Assembly (NCBI GenBank): GCA_964575225.1
Contig: CAZNQW010000246.1
Location: 1-5,762, forward strand
DNA from: CAZNQW01 sp964575225
GTDB lineage: Bacteria; Chloroflexota; Anaerolineae; JAAYZQ01
Direction: 5' to 3'
Length of the DNA: 5,762 nucleotides
Shown piece after piece: positions 1 through 4,933 of the stretch. Position numbers and translations under genes: made by a program. The notes beneath the pieces were generated by a model. That model did not search any database, was not told where the DNA came from, and was given only the letters and a program-made list of their open reading frames with translations. Numbering within the stretch: position 1 is the first letter of the stretch; each line of letters starts with the position of its first letter.

Positions 1-58
1 TGGCTTGTGGCCTTGGCCCCAGCCGTGCACAACGGACGTGGCGTCAATACCCCCACAA

Positions 59-93
59 TGACAGGGGCGGCTGATGCACAGCCGCCCCTGTCA
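59..93 (-). terminator. Perfect 15-bp hairpin after the glycosyltransferase gene, probable transcription terminator
   Basis: Positions 59-73 and 79-93 are exact reverse complements (15 bp, GC-rich) around a 5-base loop (74-78). On the minus strand the hairpin begins 18 bases after the TAA stop of the glycosyltransferase gene, where a terminator would be expected. The bases after it on the minus strand (58 down to 48) start with two T and are then G-rich, so the usual run of U is missing. It may therefore be a weak intrinsic terminator, a 3'-end mRNA stabiliser, or a bidirectional barrier for a convergent gene to the left. The hairpin is seen directly; the function is inferred. Confidence 0.6.
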
Positions 94-111
94 AACGCGA
101 GGAATCGAGGA

Positions 112-3051
112 TTATTTCACCTGAATGGGACCAAAGATCACACGGTCGGTTTGGGTCTGACCATCGGCGCCCAGCACGGGCAACCGGGGCAGGCTGGTGA
201 GTCCGCCGTCGTACATTCCCACTTCGACGATATATTCGCCGGGCGGGAGGTCGGCTGGGATGGTCAAGTTATGAACATCGGTGACATATTCACCCGGCAC
301 CCAACCGGTCGTGGGGCGCGAGCCGCCCGCCGGCTGCCCATCGTGCCCGGCTACCACCTGGCCATCGGCCCCCAGCAGGTGGACAAAGGCCGTGTAAGAC
401 ACATCCATCTCGACCCAGGACTGCCAATAGAGCACAACTTGAAGGGCGGCTCCCGGCGGCACCGACTCGGGAAGTACATCGGCACCCAATAGGGCGAGTT
501 GGTCGGCAAAATTGGCCGAGCGCGGGGCTTGAGGGTTTGGGGGAGTGAAATTGCGCTCCGTCGGCAACACCTCAAAGGTGGTAAGGTTGGCCAGTTCGCC
601 GACGGCCTGCCCCGTTGCATCCACCAGTTGAAGGGCCAAGGTCGCCGGGCCGGGCCGGGCCTGAATGGGTACGCGGAAAGTCATTTGTCCCCGCCACGCC
701 TGCCCAGGCAACCAGGTGCTGGTGGGGTGCCAGGCCGTGGTCAGCGCAAAGCCCCCTGCATTCCACGAACGGCCTTCCGCATCGACGACCAGAAGGCGGG
801 CACTGTAATCGGCTACGGGCTGCGATTCGGCGTACCAGGCCAGCACAAGCAACACCCGATCGCCCGGTTGAACCTCTTGGCGCCCAAGCTCCCAATCGAG
901 GCACCGAAGCTCAGAACCCAACGCCACCCCATCGGTGGCCGAAAGCTCCAGGTCTTCAGGCGTCACCGCCGAGACGGCCAGCCGCACCGCCCCGAGCATG
1001 GCCCGTTTGCCCTGAGCCGCACCGGCCTCATCGAGCACGTCGAGGCCCACCGGATCCTCTTCGGTATAGACCCCCACCTCAAAGCCATAATCTCCCGGCG
1101 GCGAGCCGGGCAGGAGGCGTAGATCGTACCGCCCAAAGATGGTCTCGCCCACCGGCCAGCGATCGGTGGGGAAATAGTAGGCCGTAGGACGGCCGTCCCA
1201 CGAACCCCAGCTTTGCCCCATGGTATCGCGCAGCACCACCGACACGCGATAGTCCTCCGTCAGAGGCTGGAGCGCCTCCCAAAACAGGGTGACCTGCCGT
1301 TCGTCCGTTTGGGTGTAGCCCAAAAGATGGAGTTTGTTGCCAAAGTTGAAATCGGCCGGGTGGGCGATCTCGGGTTCCAGCGCAAAGGCCACATCGGCAG
1401 GCAAGCGGTAGTGGCGCACCTCGATCTTGGGGAAGGTGCGATTGACAGGCTGTTCCTCGCCCACTTCGTCCAACATGGTGGTGAGGAAACCGGCTGGATC
1501 AACCACCTCATCCTGCCACAGCACCAGCCAGACGCCGCCGCGATCCCTCAGCCACTCGGTGAGTTGCGAGGCCACGCGATAATCGAGCACCTGGGTAGTA
1601 TCGAGGGTGGGGCTATCGGGCAGGAGATGGCGCTCCATTCCTGGGGCGTAATAATCAAAGACCGGGAACATGTGGCCCGAGGTGAGAATGATGGTCTCGT
1701 CCGCTCCCAGGTTCTTGCGGACATGATTGGCCACGCTGCGAAAGTCAGCCCGTGCAAAATCTGGATTGGTGTAGGCCTGATAGTTGGCATAGACAGCGAC
1801 GCCCACCATAAATAGCAAACTCAGGACCACCAGCGCCTCGCGGGCCACGTTACCCACGTACGACTTGCGGCGCCCCCACAATGCTGCCAGGCCACCCGCC
1901 AGGAGCAGGAGCATGGCAGGTTGGGCGATCAACACATAGCGGGCATTGAACTTGGGGGTATTGTAGGATAAGAGAAAGATAAGCAGCGGCGGCAGCAAAA
2001 GGAACAACAATAGGAAAACCAACGGATAAGGTAGCTGCTCATCGGGATCGGGCCCCGGGTGGCGAGTCGATACCGCAAGGGACAGCAAACAAAGGAGCAG
2101 TAGCGCACCCAACCCCACGGCCAACAACACCCCCGTCGCCTCGGCGACCGATTCACCCCCAACGAACAAGACGGCAATATCGATCAGCACTTCGGCCGGT
2201 TTGAGCTGACCAGGCCAATAGCTGGCATCCTGACCATATCGCGCCAGCAAATGGGGCAACCAGGGCACATAGGCCAGTAGGGTGAAAAGCCCAGAAAAGA
2301 ATCCGCCTGCTAACAACCCTACATGGGCCCACCAGTGCCCCCCAGGAGCCGATGGAGAAACAGGCGAGGCGGTTGCCTGCAAGGTGTCGGCGCCCCACAC
2401 CAATAGGAGATACACCATTTGAAAGGCCATCACAAAAAAGGCAAAATAGTGGGTGTAAGCTGCCGCCACGTTGACCAGAGTATACACCACCCAGAGCGCC
2501 GGAACCAGCCACTGAATCGAGGTCAATCGCCCCCAGAGCCCTGCCTCGTCTGCGCCGCCCACAGGTGCTCGGGTGGGAGCGGACCGGGCCCGCTCCACAA
2601 TCAGAAGCAAGAGCATGCTGGATAGCAAGGACAAAAAGACCAATAGCGCGTACATTCGCGCTTCTTGCCCATACCAAACGTGCAGAGGTGAAATGGCGAG
2701 GAGAAAGGCGGCCAAAAAGCCGGCGAGGTGGGTGCGAAAGAGCTGCCAGCCCAGGCTGAACATCAACGGCACCGCCAGCACACCCAACAAGACCGACAGG
2801 CTGCGCGCCCCCCATTCGTCATCGCCGACCACTTGAATCCAGCCGTGGAGCAGATAGTAATAGAGAGGGGGTTGGATATCGGCTGCAGTCCGCGCGGTGA
2901 TCTCGGCAAGGTCCATGCGAGCCAGATACACGCTAAAGCCCTCATCATACCACAGGCTTTGCGCGTCCAGGCGATACAAGCGCAGCCCCAATGCCAAGAG
3001 AGCAAGGGCAAGAAGAAGGACGATAACGGTTAGTGCCGGGCGATCTTTCAA
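112..3051 (-). CDS. GT39/PMT-type polytopic membrane glycosyltransferase with C-terminal triple-repeat domain
   Basis: The 979-residue protein has a C-terminal soluble extension on a dolichyl/undecaprenyl-phosphate-mannose or ArnT-like (PMT_2, GT-C fold) enzyme. Such enzymes move a sugar from a polyprenyl-phosphate donor to an acceptor on the outer face of the membrane. Residues 8-26 form the first membrane helix, followed by WYDEGFS with the likely catalytic acidic pair D36/E37, the loop motif QPPLYYYLLHGW (60-71), and HVWYGQEARMY (124-134). About a dozen hydrophobic helices run to about residue 422. Residues 425-555 are a soluble segment. Residues 574-948 hold three related beta-rich repeats, each with W, PT and G at identical spacing (W591/W739/W876). 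The start is TTG at 3051-3049, chosen because AAGGGAGAGGG lies just upstream (3056-3066) and the first helix follows at once. It ends with TAA at 112-114. The donor and acceptor cannot be told from sequence. Family assignment is firm; substrate is unknown. Confidence 0.9.
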   Translation of the reverse strand: MKDRPALTVIVLLLALALLALGLRLYRLDAQSLWYDEGFSVYLARMDLAEITARTAADIQPPLYYYLLHGWIQVVGDDEWGARSLSVLLGVLAVPLMFSLGWQLFRTHLAGFLAAFLLAISPLHVWYGQEARMYALLVFLSLLSSMLLLLIVERARSAPTRAPVGGADEAGLWGRLTSIQWLVPALWVVYTLVNVAAAYTHYFAFFVMAFQMVYLLLVWGADTLQATASPVSPSAPGGHWWAHVGLLAGGFFSGLFTLLAYVPWLPHLLARYGQDASYWPGQLKPAEVLIDIAVLFVGGESVAEATGVLLAVGLGALLLLCLLSLAVSTRHPGPDPDEQLPYPLVFLLLFLLLPPLLIFLLSYNTPKFNARYVLIAQPAMLLLLAGGLAALWGRRKSYVGNVAREALVVLSLLFMVGVAVYANYQAYTNPDFARADFRSVANHVRKNLGADETIILTSGHMFPVFDYYAPGMERHLLPDSPTLDTTQVLDYRVASQLTEWLRDRGGVWLVLWQDEVVDPAGFLTTMLDEVGEEQPVNRTFPKIEVRHYRLPADVAFALEPEIAHPADFNFGNKLHLLGYTQTDERQVTLFWEALQPLTEDYRVSVVLRDTMGQSWGSWDGRPTAYYFPTDRWPVGETIFGRYDLRLLPGSPPGDYGFEVGVYTEEDPVGLDVLDEAGAAQGKRAMLGAVRLAVSAVTPEDLELSATDGVALGSELRCLDWELGRQEVQPGDRVLLVLAWYAESQPVADYSARLLVVDAEGRSWNAGGFALTTAWHPTSTWLPGQAWRGQMTFRVPIQARPGPATLALQLVDATGQAVGELANLTTFEVLPTERNFTPPNPQAPRSANFADQLALLGADVLPESVPPGAALQVVLYWQSWVEMDVSYTAFVHLLGADGQVVAGHDGQPAGGSRPTTGWVPGEYVTDVHNLTIPADLPPGEYIVEVGMYDGGLTSLPRLPVLGADGQTQTDRVIFGPIQVK

Positions 3052-3055
3052 GATA

Positions 3056-3066
3056 CCCTCTCCCTT
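3056..3066 (-). promoter_or_regulatory. Ribosome binding site deciding the TTG start of the glycosyltransferase
   Basis: On the minus strand AAGGGAGAGGG ends four bases before the TTG codon at 3051-3049; its GGAG core lies eight bases from the start. No ATG or GTG is better placed, and any later start would cut into the first membrane helix. Confidence 0.7.
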
Positions 3067-3084
3067 CTCACTGAAATCCGGTTT

Positions 3085-3113
3085 ATCATATCATAAAAAG
3101 AGAGAAGCAGCAA
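3085..3113 (-). promoter_or_regulatory. Candidate sigma-70-type promoter of the glycosyltransferase gene
   Basis: On the minus strand TTGCTG (3108-3113) is followed after exactly 17 bases by TATGAT (3085-3090), five of six matches to the -10 consensus. A second overlapping TATGAT sits at 3090-3095. Transcription would start near 3078, giving a leader of roughly 25-30 bases. The -35 box matches only at TTG, so this would be a modest promoter. The position, downstream of the rpsT terminator and just ahead of the gene, supports independent transcription. Confidence 0.5.
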
Positions 3114-3229
3114 ATTCAGGATAGAGTACTTGGTTTTATTCACACCACAAGGGACATCTCCCCTACCCTGCCCAGGTCCACCTGCCCTGCCATCGGGAGA
3201 GTGCTCCAGCGGCCTCTATACCGACGGAA

Positions 3230-3295
3230 ACAACAAAAAGCCCGTTGTCACAAACAGCCAGTCGCTTTTCGCCACTGGCTGCCGGAAACGGGCTT
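3230..3295 (-). terminator. Nested intrinsic terminator of rpsT
   Basis: On the minus strand an outer 9-bp stem pairs 3287-3295 with 3238-3246 (AAGCCCGTT/AACGGGCTT) and encloses an inner 8-bp stem pairing 3274-3281 with 3255-3262 (CAGCCAGT/ACTGGCTG). The right outer arm runs straight into a T-rich tract, TTTTTGTTGT. It starts 24 bases past the rpsT stop codon. This combination of stem and U tract is a standard intrinsic terminator and should separate rpsT from the glycosyltransferase gene. Confidence 0.85.
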
Positions 3296-3319
3296 GGCAA
3301 ACGCCGCGCGCTCGGCAGC

Positions 3320-3586
3320 TTATTGCTGAGCCTGATTCAAGCGCTTCATCAAGCGCGATTTCTGACGCGCTGCGGCGTTTTTGTGGATAATCCCCTTTTG
3401 CGCAGCTCGATCCAGCGCGCTGACTGCCTGCTGAGCCACCAACTTGGCTTCATCCACCTCGCCAGAGGCAATGAGCCGGTGTGTCTTTTTGAGGTACGTT
3501 CGAGCCCGCGAGCGATGGATCTGGTTCACCTTTCGTCGCCGCGCGGATGCCCGAATCTCTTTGATTGCATTCTTGTGGTTCGCCAA
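3320..3586 (-). CDS. rpsT: 30S ribosomal protein S20
   Basis: The 88-residue product begins MANHKNAIKEIRASARRRK, the standard N-terminus of bacterial S20, which binds 16S rRNA in the body of the small subunit during early assembly. It is rich in Lys, Arg and Ala and predicted helical throughout, and its length matches the family (about 85-90). The start is TTG at 3586-3584. AAGGGAG lies ten to eleven bases upstream (3597-3603). An in-frame ATG at 3625-3623 would add 13 residues absent from the family, and it overlaps the promoter -10 box, so it cannot be in the transcript. It is preceded by its own strong promoter and followed by a nested terminator, so it is monocistronic, as is common for this gene. 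S20 is often autoregulated at translation, and a TTG start is also seen in Escherichia coli rpsT; no specific regulatory element is visible here. Identification is very secure. Confidence 0.97.
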   Translation of the reverse strand: MANHKNAIKEIRASARRRKVNQIHRSRARTYLKKTHRLIASGEVDEAKLVAQQAVSALDRAAQKGIIHKNAAARQKSRLMKRLNQAQQ

Positions 3587-3596
3587 GGTTGTACTA

Positions 3597-3603
3597 CTCC
3601 CTT
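3597..3603 (-). promoter_or_regulatory. Ribosome binding site of rpsT, deciding the TTG start
   Basis: AAGGGAG on the minus strand lies ten bases before the TTG at 3586-3584. It is downstream of the alternative ATG at 3625, so it can serve only the TTG. Confidence 0.8.
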
Positions 3604-3623
3604 CATCATATAGTGCGCCGGAC

Positions 3624-3652
3624 ATTATAGCCTAGCCGTTTCCAAAAGTCAA
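3624..3652 (-). promoter_or_regulatory. Strong sigma-70-type promoter of rpsT
   Basis: On the minus strand TTGACT (3647-3652, five of six) is followed after exactly 17 bases by a perfect TATAAT (3624-3629). Transcription should start around 3614-3618, giving a leader of about 30 bases that carries the ribosome binding site. This near-consensus layout fits a highly expressed ribosomal protein gene. Two copies of CCAAGG (3656-3661 and 3665-3670, plus-strand reading) sit just upstream of the -35 box; their meaning is unknown. Confidence 0.88.
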
Positions 3653-3709
3653 ACACCAAGGTAGCCAAGGCAAGAGATCGACCCTGGCAGATGGCTTTGC
3701 AGAGGCAAT

Positions 3710-3738
3710 TTGCCAAGAGGGATGTCTTGAGGTACTAT
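3710..3738 (+). promoter_or_regulatory. Candidate promoter of the glutaminyl cyclotransferase gene
   Basis: TTGCCA (3710-3715, five of six) is followed after exactly 17 bases by TACTAT (3733-3738, four of six). Transcription would start near 3745, about 27 bases before the ATG. It faces away from the rpsT promoter; the two -35 boxes are 57 bases apart. Confidence 0.5.
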
Positions 3739-3771
3739 AGAACCCAAAGAATGCGATGAGGATCTCTTGCT

Positions 3772-4680
3772 ATGTCCATCCGTTTATCAATGCGCGCGAT
3801 GATTGTCATTTTGTTGATACTGACCTCGGTGTGGGCCACGGCGTGTGTTCCGGCGCCCACCCCACTGCTGAGCCCACCGCCCATCTTGACGATGGAAATT
3901 TCCCCTTCGCCGGCTCCCAGCACCACGCCATCACAAACTGCTGCCCCACCCACCGATCCAATCGCAACGTCCGGCCCGGCCCGCTTTTATACCTACCGTG
4001 TCCTCGCCACCCTACCCCACGACCGAGAGGCCTTTACCCAAGGGCTGATCTTTGAAGACGGGTTCTTTTTCGAAGGCACCGGCCTCGTTGGGCAATCCAC
4101 CTTGCGCCGCGTGGACCCAGGCACGGGCACCGTGCTGCAATCGCGCGACCTGCCGCCCGATCTCTTTGGCGAGGGCATCACCAACCTGAACGGCAAGCTG
4201 TACCAGCTCACCTGGCAATCCAACGTCGGCTTTGTGTACGACCAAGAGACCTTTGAGCTGCTCCAAACCTTTCAGTACCCATCGGAGGGATGGGGCCTGA
4301 CCAACGACGGGCAGCAGTTGATCATGAGCGATGGTACGGCCACCCTGCGTTTTCTCGATCCCGTCACTCTGGCCGAAACCGGACAGGTGGCGGTCATGGC
4401 CGACGGCGTTCCCCTGACCCGTCTCAACGAGTTGGAATACATCGACGGCTGGGTCTATGCCAACGTCTGGCAGACCGACCTCATCGCCCTCATCGATCCG
4501 AAGGACGGTCGAGTGAGCGGATGGATCGACCTGACCGGCCTGCTGGGCCTCGAGGACCGGGCGGCGCCCGTGGATGTGCTGAACGGCATCGCCTACGACG
4601 CCCAAGGGGACCGCCTGTTTGTGACCGGCAAATGGTGGCCCAAGGTCTTTCAGATCGAGCTGGTGCCGGTGGACCCATAG
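3772..4680 (+). CDS. Lipoprotein glutaminyl-peptide cyclotransferase (plant-type, beta-propeller)
   Basis: The 302-residue protein matches the Glu_cyclase_2 family, the plant/bacterial type of glutaminyl cyclase, which converts an N-terminal glutamine of a peptide to pyroglutamate with release of ammonia. Family members characterised from papaya and Zymomonas are five-bladed beta-propellers. Residues 8-24 are a lipoprotein-type signal ending in ATAC with Cys25 as the lipid site. Residues 26-68 are a Pro/Ser/Thr-rich linker. The enzyme domain (about 71-298) shows HDREAFTQGL (83-92), EGTGLVGQSTLR (101-112), FGEGIT (132-137), EGWGLT (172-177), MSDGTATLRFLDP (185-197), NELEYIDGWVYANVW (219-233), LNGIAYD (270-276) and TGKWWPKVFQI (285-295). 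These include the acidic and tryptophan residues conserved in the family. ATG at 3772 follows GAGG (3758-3761). ATGs at codons 7 and 10 would shorten the signal peptide. The enzyme is likely anchored outside the membrane; its peptide substrate is unknown. Confidence 0.88.
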   Translation: MSIRLSMRAMIVILLILTSVWATACVPAPTPLLSPPPILTMEISPSPAPSTTPSQTAAPPTDPIATSGPARFYTYRVLATLPHDREAFTQGLIFEDGFFFEGTGLVGQSTLRRVDPGTGTVLQSRDLPPDLFGEGITNLNGKLYQLTWQSNVGFVYDQETFELLQTFQYPSEGWGLTNDGQQLIMSDGTATLRFLDPVTLAETGQVAVMADGVPLTRLNELEYIDGWVYANVWQTDLIALIDPKDGRVSGWIDLTGLLGLEDRAAPVDVLNGIAYDAQGDRLFVTGKWWPKVFQIELVPVDP

Positions 4681-4759
4681 GTCCATTGGGCCGGGTAGAA
4701 CCGCCGCACGCGCGGTCAGAAACCGACCTCAGGACGCGAAAGCCCACCAAAAGTGCAGG

Positions 4760-4775
4760 CCGCCCTTGAGGGCGG
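4760..4775. other. GC-rich hairpin with TTGA loop, possible IS200/IS605-type end remnant
   Basis: CCGCCC (4760-4765) and GGGCGG (4770-4775) form a 6-bp stem with a 4-base loop, followed by GGCGG and an AT-rich stretch. From memory, short GC hairpins of this form with a TTGA- or TTTA-like loop occur just inside the right end of IS200/IS605-family (TnpB) elements. No transposase gene is present, so at most this is a solo end or relic. There is no U tract after it on the plus strand, so it is a poor intrinsic terminator for the upstream gene. The hairpin is seen; the origin is speculative. Confidence 0.3.
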
Positions 4776-4817
4776 GGCGGCGAGCGTTAAATTCCCCTCT
4801 CATACCTGGCACATAAG

Positions 4818-4863
4818 AAGGTCCCGTTGGGACAAGGTAGCCGGCTTGCTGGCATGGGACTTT
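4818..4863 (+). terminator. Candidate nested hairpin with T-tract, overlapping the ubiB-like promoter
   Basis: Positions 4818-4827 can pair with 4854-4863 (10 bp including two G-U pairs), enclosing an inner 5-bp hairpin (4840-4844 with 4849-4853), and the right arm runs into TTTT (4861-4864). This resembles the two-tier layout of the rpsT terminator and could end transcripts from the cyclotransferase gene, 137 bases after its stop. Alternatively 4821-4825 pairs locally with 4829-4833 (GTCCC-GTT-GGGAC), a DNA palindrome that could be an operator. The T tract lies partly within the stem, which weakens the terminator reading. Confidence 0.3.
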
Positions 4864-4874
4864 TCCGGTATAAT
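4846..4874 (+). promoter_or_regulatory. Promoter of the ubiB-like gene
   Basis: TTGCTG (4846-4851) is followed after exactly 17 bases by a perfect TATAAT (4869-4874). Transcription should begin near 4881, giving a leader of about 53 bases. The -35 hexamer is identical to that proposed for the glycosyltransferase gene. A GTCCC/GGGAC palindrome (4821-4833) lies 12 bases upstream of the -35 box. Confidence 0.7.
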
Positions 4875-4933
4875 GCGTGCAGACTGGAGCATAGCCACAC
4901 CGCCCAGTCAAGCCAGTTGGATTTGAGGGCGCA

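Noticed and set aside
7..492. Open frame of 161 codons on the plus strand, antisense to the end of the glycosyltransferase gene
   Set aside because: It lies over the hairpin and a gene with clear repeat structure. The product shows no recognisable domain, and its GTG start lacks a ribosome binding site I can see.
1213..1815. Open frame of 200 codons on the plus strand, antisense to the glycosyltransferase gene
   Set aside because: This is expected from codon bias in a GC-rich gene on the opposite strand. No family motif and no promoter are seen.
2153..2815. Open frame of 220 codons on the minus strand in another frame of the glycosyltransferase gene
   Set aside because: It is fully inside the membrane-helix region of the real gene. 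The Cys/Arg/Gly-rich product has no recognisable family.
3173..3184. Small palindrome CAGGT-CC-ACCTG between rpsT and the glycosyltransferase gene
   Set aside because: Arms of 5 bp with a 2-base loop are likely chance and are not placed at a promoter or gene end.
3245..3613. Open frame of 122 codons on the plus strand over rpsT
   Set aside because: It spans the rpsT terminator and coding sequence in antisense. S20 on the other strand is unmistakable.
4012..4686. Open frame of 224 codons on the minus strand, antisense to the cyclotransferase gene
   Set aside because: The plus-strand gene has strong family motifs across the same span; the antisense product resembles none.
4700..4716. Weak hairpin (5-bp arms ACCGC/GCGGT) soon after the cyclotransferase stop
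   Set aside because: It is short and has no T run, so it is not convincing as a terminator.
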